From the NCBI GenBank assembly GCA_020638595.1, contig JACKIG010000012.1:62001-126000 (forward strand): 64,000 nt of DNA, read 5' to 3'. Below are positions 44,467 to 53,485 of the stretch, one piece after another (the first letter of the stretch is position 1; each line of letters opens with the position of its first letter). The position numbers and the translations under genes are program-made. The notes beneath the pieces were generated by a model. It was not told the DNA's origin, did no database searches, and worked only from the letters and a program-made list of their open reading frames with translations. The DNA comes from Rhodospirillaceae bacterium (GTDB taxonomy: Bacteria; Pseudomonadota; Alphaproteobacteria; DSM-16000; Inquilinaceae).

Positions 44467-46656
44467 ATGTTCGGCCGTGGCAGCGGGGGTATCCTCCGCA
44501 GCCCGGACCACGGTGGTGCGAACGCGCCGGCGGGAAAGGGCTTCAGCGTCGTCTATGTCGGGGATTTCCGCGTTGAGCGGGATGCGATCGTCCGCACGGT
44601 AGAGGAAGTTCGCATCAACGCCCGGTGCGGCATCCCCACGGGGTTGCTGCAGGCGACGTCCGTCTCGAACCCCAATCCGCATATCCTGCCGCCGGTCGAC
44701 CGGTTGGTGCGGCGGGGGCTGGCGCAGGTGGTCGCGGGCAGCGCGCTGGCATACGCCCAGCTGGCAATCGTCACCATGCCCGATATCACCTTCGCCCGCC
44801 GCCCGACGACGCCGGTGCGGCTGATGCCGGAACGCGTGGTCGCGGTGCTGGACCGGCCGACGCCGCTGGACGAGATCCAGAGCCGGCACCGCCGGTTCCA
44901 GGAGCTGTTCGGCACAAACATCGCCTGGACGGCGGTCGGCAATGACCTGCAAGAGGTGCTGCGCGACGCCGGACTGCCGATGCTGGGCAGCGTGTGGGCC
45001 GCCTTCGGCGAGGTCCGGCCGGGCCGTCGCCGTGATGACGCAACCGCGGCGGCGCGTCCGGTCATCGGCTGTTGCCCCGGCCGGGGGCGTGGCCATTGGC
45101 CATCCGACCGGGCGGCCCTGCACCGCCTGTACGATCCGGGGCGTTTCCAGGTCATCGTTCAGGGTGATCTGGGCGACGACGAGCAGCTGCCGCAATGGCG
45201 CTGCCTGAAACCCAACCAGCGCGCCGCCGGCCAGATCGTCTCCCAGCTCGACGCGTTCGTGTACTACCCGGACGACCGGCCGGAAGACCTGCCGGCGACC
45301 GCGATCGGCATGTCGCTGGCGGCCGGGATCCCGGTCTTCCTGCCGCCGTTCCTGAAGCCGGTGTTCGGGCCGGGCCCCGAATACGTGCCGATCGAGCGCG
45401 CGGCGGATGCCGTCGCCCAGAGGATCGCGCGCAAGCGGCGGGACTCCGCCACGGATTTCAGTTGCGAGGAAGCGCATCTGCGCCGCCTCGGGCGGCTGGT
45501 CGCCCTGCCCAGGGCCGCCGACGGCGCCGCCCAGGCCCCTGGGCGCCAGGCGCAGCATCGCCCGGCGGCCAGGCGGGCGTGCCGGCGCGTGCTGATGGTG
45601 CCCACCGGCGGCGTCGGTCTGGGCCATCTGACGCGGCTGCTGGCGATCGCCCGCAAGCTGCCCCCGGACGTCGAGCCGGTCTTCCTGAGCTTCTCGCCCG
45701 CCGTGTCCGCCGTGAGGGAGGCGGGCTTCTTCGCCGAATACGTGGTTCCGCATCACTATGCCGGCGTCGACGCGCGCAGCTACTACCCCTGGCTGATCGA
45801 CGAACTGACGTCGGCGATCGACCGCTATGGCACCTCATGCGTCGTCTTCGACGGCAACAACCCGATGAACGGGCTGATCGAGGCGGCCGCCCCGCGCGAT
45901 GACGTCGCCATGGTCTGGGTCCGGCGCGGCTTCTGGAAATGCACGCAGGCCAACGAAGCGGCCCTGAAGAAGGGGCGCTTCTTCGACCTGATCGTGGAAC
46001 CGCGGGATATCGCCGAGGAATTCGACGACGGCCTGACCCGCATGGCCGATGACGGTGCCCGCAAGGTCCCGCCGATCCGGTGCCTGGACAGCGAGGAGAT
46101 GCTGAGCCGCCGGGACGCGTGTGCGGCACTCAAGCTCGATCCCGACGGCGTCAACCTGCTGCTGCAGCTGGGGTCCGGCACGAACCGCGACATCGTCCCC
46201 CTGATCGACGCCGTCGTCGGGGAGGTGTCCGCCCTGCCGGGGTTCGAGCTGGCCAATCTGGAATGGATGATCGGGGAGTATTCCACGCGCCTGTGGCCGG
46301 ATGTCGTCAGCATCCGCGGCTTTCCCGTCGCGCGCTATCTCGCGGCCTTCGACATCGCCGTCTCGGCCGCCGGCTACAACAGTTTCCACGAACTGCTGTG
46401 CCACGGCATTCCCACGATCTTCGTGCCGAACGAGGCGGAGGAAATGGACAACCAGCTGGCGCGGTCGCTCTACGCGCAAGAGCAGGGTGCTGCCTTGTGC
46501 CTGCGCGGGAACGAATTCCGCGACGGCATCGGCGAATGCCTGCGGGCGCTGGCGGTGACGGAGGCGCGCCGGCTTCTCAGCATGAACGCCCTCAGACTGG
46601 CACAGCCGAACGGGGCGGCCGAGGCGGCGGAACTGATCGAAGGGGTCTGCCCATGA
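44467..46656 (+). CDS. Two-domain glycosyltransferase
   Basis: A 729-residue cytoplasmic protein combining two GT-B-like halves. The N-terminal half (residues 25-350) is divergent, with VVYVGDFRVERDAIVRTVEE and FVYYPDDRPEDLPATAIGMS, matching the donor-site region of family 1/4 glycosyltransferases. The C-terminal half (about 375-725) resembles MurG and the GT28 family: VLMVPTGGVGLGHLTRLLAI with the nucleotide-binding glycine loop, LQLGSGTNRDI, and the UDP-sugar-binding VSAAGYNSFHELLCHGIPTI followed by FVPNEAEEMDNQ. It likely adds sugars to a surface glycan or glycoprotein. The stop overlaps the next gene by ATGA. Confidence 0.75.
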   Translation: MFGRGSGGILRSPDHGGANAPAGKGFSVVYVGDFRVERDAIVRTVEEVRINARCGIPTGLLQATSVSNPNPHILPPVDRLVRRGLAQVVAGSALAYAQLAIVTMPDITFARRPTTPVRLMPERVVAVLDRPTPLDEIQSRHRRFQELFGTNIAWTAVGNDLQEVLRDAGLPMLGSVWAAFGEVRPGRRRDDATAAARPVIGCCPGRGRGHWPSDRAALHRLYDPGRFQVIVQGDLGDDEQLPQWRCLKPNQRAAGQIVSQLDAFVYYPDDRPEDLPATAIGMSLAAGIPVFLPPFLKPVFGPGPEYVPIERAADAVAQRIARKRRDSATDFSCEEAHLRRLGRLVALPRAADGAAQAPGRQAQHRPAARRACRRVLMVPTGGVGLGHLTRLLAIARKLPPDVEPVFLSFSPAVSAVREAGFFAEYVVPHHYAGVDARSYYPWLIDELTSAIDRYGTSCVVFDGNNPMNGLIEAAAPRDDVAMVWVRRGFWKCTQANEAALKKGRFFDLIVEPRDIAEEFDDGLTRMADDGARKVPPIRCLDSEEMLSRRDACAALKLDPDGVNLLLQLGSGTNRDIVPLIDAVVGEVSALPGFELANLEWMIGEYSTRLWPDVVSIRGFPVARYLAAFDIAVSAAGYNSFHELLCHGIPTIFVPNEAEEMDNQLARSLYAQEQGAALCLRGNEFRDGIGECLRALAVTEARRLLSMNALRLAQPNGAAEAAELIEGVCP

Positions 46657-48413
46657 GACACCTGGACGATGGGTCGATCGCCTTGCCCGCCGACCAGTGG
46701 CGCAAGACGCTGGTCGAGCTGGAATTGCAGGCGCGGCTGTGCGAACTGCTGGCCGGGCGGCTGGCCGTGGGCCGGCAGGACGGCGCGGGCGACGCTGGCG
46801 GGGCGGCTGCGGGAACGATCGCCGTCGGGTTCGGCGACCTGTGCAAGCCCCGCGACTACACGGCGCTTGTGCCGGTCTGCGTCCCCGACGATGTCGGCGT
46901 GGATTGGCCGCTTCCAAGCCCCGACCTGCCCGTCCTGCGGCCGCCGTCGGGCCGCACCGCGGCATCGCTGGCGGCGTCGCATTGCCCGGCCATCGGCTAC
47001 GATCTCTACGGCCTGGACGCCCGGGCGACAGAACAGGTGGTGCGGTCCATCGAGGCGGCCCAGCGCAACAACATGAACTTCGTCCCGGTCTTCATCACCG
47101 ACGGCCGGGAGGTGTCCGTTTTCCTGCGCTTCGGCTATGTCTTCGAGGTCATCCCGCCGGAAGGCTCGGCCCCCTTCGACCCCATATCCTGGGCCGCCTA
47201 CAAGCGCGATCGTTACGACCATATCCGGCGCAAGTGGGGGCTGATCTCGATCATCGATCTGTCCGGCCGGTCGGCGGCGAAGGCAAGCCGGGCCGGCGCG
47301 GCGTCCGTGGTCGTGGCGTTTCCCGACTATCGCGAAGGCAATCCCTACCAGTCGCTGATGTACCGCGACATCGGCAAGTCCTTTGCCCTGCTGTTCGGCG
47401 ATATCGAGCAGGCGAACCTCCAGGTCGCCAACGGGGCGGCGACGATCTTCCACCTGCACTGGGAAGACGCCGTCTACCGCTTCTATCCGCCGGACGGGCA
47501 GGATGCGGCCGTCACCCGGTTCCTCGACGGCGTGCGCCGGTTCAAGGGCGCCGGCGGACGGCTGGTGTGGACGGTCCACAATATCGTTGCCCATGACGGC
47601 GGCGGCGGGCGCGTGGGCGAACGCCTGAAACGCGAACTGGTCGGCCTGGCCGACCGGCTGCACGTCCATTCCGACTGGGCGCGCGACGAGCTGATCGGGA
47701 CCTACGCGGCCGAGGCGCGGCGGGTCGCGGTGGTGGAGCATCCGTCCTATGCCGACGTGTATCCGCCGGGGGCTGCGCGGGACGCGACGCGCGCGCAGTT
47801 CGGCCCGCGGCCGGACGATACGGTGCTGCTCTTCTTCGGCAACATCCGCCGCTACAAGGGCATCGAGGGATTGCTGGAGGCGGTCGAGCGCGCGGGACGC
47901 GACGTCAAGCTGATCGTGGCCGGACGCGCCGGGCCGTACAACCCTGTCGTGGCCGGCAGTGACAGGATCATCCGGATCGACCGCTACGTCGACGACCAGG
48001 AACTGGCGGATCTGCTGACGGCGGCCGATTTCGCGGTCCTTCCGTTCCAGCGCATCACCACCTCCGGCAGCCTGATGCTGGCGCTGACCTTCGGCGTGCC
48101 GGTGATCGTTCCCCGCCTGGCGTCGTTGCAGCACCTGATCCGCGACGGGCGCGAAGGTCTGCTGTTCGATCCGGACGATCCGGACGACCTGGGGCATGCC
48201 GTCGAACGTGCGCGGCAGCTTTCCGCCTGGCAGCGGCAGGCCATGGCGACGCTGGCGCGCGCGTCTGTCGCCTTGCGCCACCCGCACGTCTTTGCAGGAG
48301 AGATGCACGCGCTGCTGGCCGATCTCGCCGGCGGGTCGCCGATGCCCGAGGCAGCCGGTGCCCCGGCGGCGGCCGACGCGGCGGCACTGGCGCTGGGGTC
48401 CCGGAACCCCTGA
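46653..48413 (+). CDS. Family 4 type glycosyltransferase
   Basis: A 586-residue protein. The N-terminal 170 residues are unfamiliar. The rest is GT-B: acceptor half with FHLHWEDAVYRF, RLVWTVHNIVAHD and RLHVHSDWARDEL; donor half with LLFFGNIRRYKGIEGLLEAV, LIVAGRAGPYN, DYVDDQEL-like and ADFAVLPFQRITTSGSLML, where the conserved Glu of many GT4 enzymes is replaced in ITTSGS. Then FGVPVIVPRLASL follows. It is translationally coupled to the double glycosyltransferase, so both probably act on the same glycan. Confidence 0.8.
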   Translation: MRHLDDGSIALPADQWRKTLVELELQARLCELLAGRLAVGRQDGAGDAGGAAAGTIAVGFGDLCKPRDYTALVPVCVPDDVGVDWPLPSPDLPVLRPPSGRTAASLAASHCPAIGYDLYGLDARATEQVVRSIEAAQRNNMNFVPVFITDGREVSVFLRFGYVFEVIPPEGSAPFDPISWAAYKRDRYDHIRRKWGLISIIDLSGRSAAKASRAGAASVVVAFPDYREGNPYQSLMYRDIGKSFALLFGDIEQANLQVANGAATIFHLHWEDAVYRFYPPDGQDAAVTRFLDGVRRFKGAGGRLVWTVHNIVAHDGGGGRVGERLKRELVGLADRLHVHSDWARDELIGTYAAEARRVAVVEHPSYADVYPPGAARDATRAQFGPRPDDTVLLFFGNIRRYKGIEGLLEAVERAGRDVKLIVAGRAGPYNPVVAGSDRIIRIDRYVDDQELADLLTAADFAVLPFQRITTSGSLMLALTFGVPVIVPRLASLQHLIRDGREGLLFDPDDPDDLGHAVERARQLSAWQRQAMATLARASVALRHPHVFAGEMHALLADLAGGSPMPEAAGAPAAADAAALALGSRNP

Positions 48414-48487
48414 CCGTTGCGAAAGACCGCAAGCACACATGCCACGCAAGCCGTGCCGAACCGGTTGCCAGGAAGAAAGTACCTCCG

Positions 48488-51475
48488 ATGAAATACGACC
48501 TTCTGATCGGAACCCATCACAAGACCGGCACCGTCTGGATGCGGTCGATCTTCGCCCAGATCGCCTATGACCTGGGGGTCAGGTTCGAACGCATCCGGTT
48601 TGCCGACGAGGCCGCCCCGCCGGAAGGTGGCACCGGCCGGACCCTGACGGATCTGGGCGGCGCGGGCGAGCCAGCCGACGGCAACCGGGTGGTCTATTTC
48701 GACGATCACTCGGGCTTTCCCGGCGGGTTGGACGCGTCCCGGTTCCGCGGGCTGCACGTGGTCCGCGACCCCCGCGACCTGCTGATCTCCGCCGCCAACT
48801 ACCACGGCTGGGCGCGGGAAGGATGGCTGCACGACCCGCGGGACGACTTCGGCGGTGCCACCTATCAGCAGATGATCCGCAAGTCCGCCGACCTGCGCGA
48901 CGCCATCCGGTTCGAGATGGCATCCAGCTCGCGGTACAACATCCAGTCCATGGTGCGGTTCGATTGCGGGGACGTCTTCTACCAGGCGAAATACGAGGAG
49001 CTCATCACGGATCGCGATCTCGCCCGGTTCACCGAGATCTTCGAGTTCCTGGGCCTTGAGGGCGAGGAGCTGGAGGTGGCGCGCCAGGCATGCCTCGACC
49101 ATTCCATGTTCTCCGGGTCGGTCGAGGCGCAGACGCACAGCCATGTCCAGAGCGGTGCGGCCCAGCAGTGGGAGTACGTCTTCGATCACGACCTGCTGCG
49201 CGACTTCGAAGCATCCTTTCCCAAAGCCCCGGAGATCCTGGGATACCAGGCCTCGGACCCCGGCCTGTTGGTGCGCGACGACCCGCGGTACCATCACTAT
49301 ACGTCCCGGTTCGCGCTGAACTGGGGGCGCGAGGACGACGCGCTGGCATCGGCCCAGAGGGCGGTCGAGCTGGCACCGACCAACGAGGACTACCACCGGC
49401 TGGTCAGCGAGATCCTGGCCCGCCAGGGTAAGCTGACCGAGAGCGAGCGCATCCTGCGCACGGCGCTGCAGCTGTGCGGGCCGTCGCCGCGGCTGTTCCG
49501 CGACCTCAGCGACGTGCTGGCCCACCGCGAGCTGTTCGATGTGGCGGTGGAGGCCGTCGGCAATGCCATCGCCCTGAAGCCGACCGATCCGCAGCTGCAC
49601 TTCTTCAAGGGCAACCTGCGGATGCACCAGCAGATGTGGGCGGAGGCGGAGGCGGCCTATCGGGATGCGGTGTCGCTGAACAAGCGCTCCGCCGTCTATC
49701 GCCGCCAGCTTGCCGAAGCGCTGGAACGCCAGGCGCGGACTGCGGAGGCTATCGAAACCTGTCGGGAGGCGATCGCCGCCAATCCCGGCCATGCCCCCTA
49801 TCACACCTATCTGGGCACGCTGCTGGCCGAGGCCGGGCGGCTGGCCGAGGCGGAGGCGGCCCTGGAGACGGCGCTTGGGCTGGATCCGGATTCGGCGAGC
49901 GCCTGGCAGCGGATCAGCGGCGTGCTGGACCGGCTGGACCGGCTGGACGACGCGATTGCGGCGGCACAGAAGGCAGCCGCGTTCAGCGACACCAACGCCA
50001 ACTATCGCGACCAACTGGGGCGGCTGCTGGAACGCGGGACGCGGGTTGCGGAGGCGGAGCAGGCCTATCGCGATGCCATCGCCCTCGACCCGCAGGTGCC
50101 GCGCTATCACCGGCATCTGAGCGGCGCCCTGGAAGCGCAGGGGCGGCTGGCCGAGGCCATCGACGCCGCGGCCAGCGCGGCCGATCTCAGCGGCGATAAC
50201 GCGCGCTACTTCGCCCATCTCGGCCGGTTGTGCAGACAGGCCGGACAGCCGGCAGCCGCGGCGGAGGCGTTCGGGCGCGCACTGCAATGCGAGCCGGGCA
50301 ACGACGCCATCGCGCGGCAGCTGGACGCGGCGGCGCGGGCGGCGGCCCCGGCCCAGGCGTCGCCGGCCGCCGGGTCGCCCGAAGCCCCGCCGGCTGACGG
50401 CGAACCTGACGGCGAGCCTTCGGGGCCGTCCGGCGACGAGGCCGATCTGCCGGTGCTCGAGGACAGCATCCTGACGGAGTCCCCCGCCTATCTCAGCTGC
50501 CTCAGCCATGCCCTGGCGGATGCCGGACACCTGGAGGCGGCGATCGAGACGGCCGTGCGTGCGGCGGAAATGGGGACGGGTCAGGAGCGCTTGCAGCGGC
50601 ATGCCGAACAGCTGATGGCGCGCCGCGAGGAGCTGACGGCCGCCTGCGACGCGGGACTGGCGCTATTGCTGTCCGATCCCGCCGACGGGACGCAGAGGCG
50701 CAAGACCGCAACCGACCTTGCCGCACTGGGCCGCATCGACGAAGCGGTCGAGGTGCTTCGCCCGGCGATGGAGGCTTGTCCGGAAGACCAGGATCTGGCC
50801 GAGGCCTATGCGGCCCTCGTCGGCCGCGCCGGCCTGCCTGCCGACGCGCCGTCGGTGCGCAGGATCGCGCTTCGCAATGCCTGCCGCAGTCCGGAGTTCC
50901 ACGCCGATGTCGGCGGATCGCTGGAACGGCGCGGCGACATGGCGGCGGCGTTGCAGATGGCCCGACAGGCGGTCGAACTGGCGCCGGGCACGGCCCGCCA
51001 TCTGCGCAATCTGGGTGAGATGCTGTTGCGCAGCGAGGGTGACACCGCCGCTGCCGAGGCGGAGGCCGTCTTCCGGACGGCGCATGGGCTGGAACCGGAC
51101 AAGCCGGGGCACCTGCGCCTGCTCGGCGATGCGCTTGCCCGGCAGGAGCGATGGGCGGAGGCCGGCCAAGCCTTTCAGCACGCGCTGACCCTGGCGCCGG
51201 ACAGCGCCGCCATCCGTATCCGGCTGGGCGACGTGCTGGCGGCATCCGGCGATATGGAGGGTGCAGCCGAAGCCTATCGGCGGGCGATCGCCCTGAAGCC
51301 CGAAGCCCTTCCGGTCTATGGCCGCTTGACCCGCGTGCTCGACACGCTGGGCCAGCGGCAGGCCGCCGCGGACATGATCAACCGGGCATTGGCGCTGGCG
51401 GGGGACGATACCGCCCAGCGCCGCCGGCTGGAAAAGGTCGCCGCGACGCTGGAGAGCGCGGCGGCCGGTGCGTGA
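48488..51475 (+). CDS. Sulfotransferase fused to long TPR domain
   Basis: A 995-residue protein. An N-terminal PAPS-dependent sulfotransferase domain spans about residues 1-255, with the 5'-phosphosulfate loop GTHHKTGTVWMRSIF at 8-22 and the 3'-phosphate motif HVVRDPRDLLISA at 90-102. About eighteen tetratricopeptide-like repeats follow, interrupted near 617-650 by an Ala/Pro-rich linker. Most TPR-sulfotransferases I know have TPRs first, so the order is reversed. It could dock proteins or glycans for sulfation. It follows two glycosyltransferases in the same orientation. Acceptor unknown. Confidence 0.85.
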   Translation: MKYDLLIGTHHKTGTVWMRSIFAQIAYDLGVRFERIRFADEAAPPEGGTGRTLTDLGGAGEPADGNRVVYFDDHSGFPGGLDASRFRGLHVVRDPRDLLISAANYHGWAREGWLHDPRDDFGGATYQQMIRKSADLRDAIRFEMASSSRYNIQSMVRFDCGDVFYQAKYEELITDRDLARFTEIFEFLGLEGEELEVARQACLDHSMFSGSVEAQTHSHVQSGAAQQWEYVFDHDLLRDFEASFPKAPEILGYQASDPGLLVRDDPRYHHYTSRFALNWGREDDALASAQRAVELAPTNEDYHRLVSEILARQGKLTESERILRTALQLCGPSPRLFRDLSDVLAHRELFDVAVEAVGNAIALKPTDPQLHFFKGNLRMHQQMWAEAEAAYRDAVSLNKRSAVYRRQLAEALERQARTAEAIETCREAIAANPGHAPYHTYLGTLLAEAGRLAEAEAALETALGLDPDSASAWQRISGVLDRLDRLDDAIAAAQKAAAFSDTNANYRDQLGRLLERGTRVAEAEQAYRDAIALDPQVPRYHRHLSGALEAQGRLAEAIDAAASAADLSGDNARYFAHLGRLCRQAGQPAAAAEAFGRALQCEPGNDAIARQLDAAARAAAPAQASPAAGSPEAPPADGEPDGEPSGPSGDEADLPVLEDSILTESPAYLSCLSHALADAGHLEAAIETAVRAAEMGTGQERLQRHAEQLMARREELTAACDAGLALLLSDPADGTQRRKTATDLAALGRIDEAVEVLRPAMEACPEDQDLAEAYAALVGRAGLPADAPSVRRIALRNACRSPEFHADVGGSLERRGDMAAALQMARQAVELAPGTARHLRNLGEMLLRSEGDTAAAEAEAVFRTAHGLEPDKPGHLRLLGDALARQERWAEAGQAFQHALTLAPDSAAIRIRLGDVLAASGDMEGAAEAYRRAIALKPEALPVYGRLTRVLDTLGQRQAAADMINRALALAGDDTAQRRRLEKVAATLESAAAGA

Positions 51476-51550
51476 CGGCAGGCCGGGACGGTCGTGGCGG
51501 AGGCAACGAACGATGGTGTCTGGTGCAGACCGTCAGGGAGGTGTTGGACA

Positions 51551-53215
51551 ATGCGATGGGTGTTGAGTGGGACTGTTCTCGCATTGGCGTCCGTGCAGCT
51601 TCTCGGGGCCTGCGCCGCGGACCGGGGAACCGCCTACCGTCTGGAAGATGCCGGTGCGATCGACGAGGCGCGCGACATCTGGGTCGACCTGGCCGACGAC
51701 GGGGATACGACCGCGGCGTTGCGTGCCGCCCGGCTGTATCTGGATGACGAGCACGCGGACCGCTGCGACGCGGTGGGGCTGCTGACGGATGCCGCCGATC
51801 AGGGGGAAGTCCGGGCGATGGCCCTGCTCGGCGACCTGTATTTCGAAGGCGAATGCGTGGAGCAGGATTTCCTGAGGGCGCGGGCGCTTTACGCCACCGC
51901 CATCGGTGATCTCGAAACGGGCTTCGTCGGCATCAGGCTGGGCGAGATCTACTCCCTCGGCCTTGGCGCGGCCGTGGACCCGGAGCTGGCACAGGCCGCC
52001 TATAGCAAGGCCGCTTATTATTTCGCCAACAACCTGACCAGCCCCTCGCGCTATCATCGCCTGGGGACGCTGTATCGGGACGGGCTTGGTGTCGACCAGG
52101 ACGGCCAGCGGGCCATCCAGCTGTTCGAAACGGCGGCAAACGGCGGGCATGTGCCGGCGTTGCGCGCGCTGGGGGACCTCTATGCCTCCGGCGCCCCGGG
52201 TGTCGAGCCTAGGCCCGAGCTGGCCTATTCGTTCTATTCCCGGGCCTTGGAGCTGGGGGAGTGGCAGGTCTATCCGGCACTGATCGACATGGTCATGGCC
52301 GGCAACGGGACAACGGCCGATCCGGCGCGCGCCGAGGCGCTGCGCGCGCAGGCGGTGGAGCGGCTGACCGGGCTTGCCCAGGGCGGGGATACGCGGGCGG
52401 CCCGGCTGCTTGTCCGCATCACCCGCGGCAGCCCCGCCCTGCAGGACGATACGGCCACGGTCCTTGCCCAGCTGCAAAGCGATGTGGGCCCGTCGGATGC
52501 GGACTCGCTCGACCTTCTGGGGGACAGCTATTTCTTCGGAACCAGCGTGGAGCGGGATATCGACCGCGCCTTGGACTATTACCTGCAAGCGGCGGCGGAC
52601 GGCAGCCGCAACCGGTTGAACCGGATCGCCATGATCTACGATTCCGTCGAATCCCGGCACCACGACCCATCGATCGCCAATCAGTACTGGGCGATGGATG
52701 CGGAAATCCTCAGGGGCCTTTCGGAACAGGGGCAGCCATCCGCCATGGTGTCCCTGGCCAACATGTACCGGCGCGGGCAGGGTCTCCCGACGGACGGGGC
52801 GGCGGCGCGATCCCTGTACGAACAGGCAGCGGCCCTGGGGTCCGCCGACGCGATGACCCGGCTGGGCGATCTCTACCGCACCGGTGCGCCGGGCCTTCGG
52901 TCGGATGCCCAAATGGCTGTCCAGTGGTATGAGGCGGCCATCGAAGGGGGGGATCTCTGGGGCGCGGTGGACCTGGCGAAGCTGTACCTGGGCGGCCGGG
53001 GCGTGCGCTCGGACCAGGCGCGCGCGCTGCACCTGTTCGGCCGGGCCGCGGACTGGCTGGAACAGCAGGCGAGAGCCGGCGACGGCCGTGCGGCCTTCGA
53101 ACTGGCGGAGCTGTACGAGCGGGGCTGGGGGGTCGGGCCGAGCCTGGAGCAGGCCCGCCTGTGGTATGTGCGCGCCGACGAACTGGGGGAAGCGCGCGCG
53201 GCCGAAAGGCTCTAG
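51551..53215 (+). CDS. Sel1-repeat lipoprotein
   Basis: A 554-residue protein with lipoprotein signal MRWVLSGTVLALASVQLLGA and lipid-anchor Cys21. The mature chain is a solenoid of Sel1-like repeats (for example ALLGDLYFEGECVEQDFLRA, RLGTLYRDGLGVDQDGQRAI, SLANMYRRGQGLPTDGAAAR, DLAKLYLGGRGVRSDQARAL). AlgK-type lipoproteins with this architecture scaffold exopolysaccharide export complexes in the outer membrane, so a role with the glycan genes just upstream is reasonable inference. GGGAGG precedes the ATG. Its stop is 27 bp from the first CRISPR repeat. Confidence 0.85.
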   Translation: MRWVLSGTVLALASVQLLGACAADRGTAYRLEDAGAIDEARDIWVDLADDGDTTAALRAARLYLDDEHADRCDAVGLLTDAADQGEVRAMALLGDLYFEGECVEQDFLRARALYATAIGDLETGFVGIRLGEIYSLGLGAAVDPELAQAAYSKAAYYFANNLTSPSRYHRLGTLYRDGLGVDQDGQRAIQLFETAANGGHVPALRALGDLYASGAPGVEPRPELAYSFYSRALELGEWQVYPALIDMVMAGNGTTADPARAEALRAQAVERLTGLAQGGDTRAARLLVRITRGSPALQDDTATVLAQLQSDVGPSDADSLDLLGDSYFFGTSVERDIDRALDYYLQAAADGSRNRLNRIAMIYDSVESRHHDPSIANQYWAMDAEILRGLSEQGQPSAMVSLANMYRRGQGLPTDGAAARSLYEQAAALGSADAMTRLGDLYRTGAPGLRSDAQMAVQWYEAAIEGGDLWGAVDLAKLYLGGRGVRSDQARALHLFGRAADWLEQQARAGDGRAAFELAELYERGWGVGPSLEQARLWYVRADELGEARAAERL

Positions 53216-53241
53216 CCCGCGGGGGGCGGGGCTTCCGGCGG

Positions 53242-53391
53242 CGGGCCATCCCTGCCGTTGCAGGGGCGGGAAGCGCGCGTCCTCCGTCCCGGCAGGCGCC
53301 TCGGGTTCATCCCTGCGGGTGCAGGGGCGGCCAGTCGATGATCACCCGATCGGATCCCTGCTGGGGTTCATCCCTGCCGACGCAGGGGCAA
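53242..53391 (-). CRISPR. Minimal degenerate type I-E CRISPR array
   Basis: Three 28-nt repeats at 53242-53269, 53303-53330 and 53364-53391 are spaced exactly 61 bp apart, giving two 33-nt spacers. Read on the minus strand, the same as the cas genes, each repeat has the stem CCCCTGC-N4-GCAGGG followed by the 3' handle ATGAACCC (ATGGCCCG in the repeat farthest from the cas genes). This matches type I-E repeats with an 8-nt handle. The loops differ (GTCG, ACCC, AACG) while the stems are identical. A partial fourth copy (CATCCCTGGGG) at 53433 is three bases out of register and lacks the second stem arm. The leader should lie between 53392 and casE. Confidence 0.8.
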
Positions 53392-53485
53392 AGATGCCGC
53401 CGCCTCCCTGTTCTTCCGGCTGTCATCGGCGGCATCCCTGGGGCGATCCGTTGTGACGCATGCCGGGGCCGTGCGGTCATCGCCG

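Noticed and set aside
53426..53451. A fourth full CRISPR repeat
   Set aside because: Only CATCCCTGGGG is shared; it is three bases out of the 61-bp register and lacks the second stem arm, so I treat it as a remnant.
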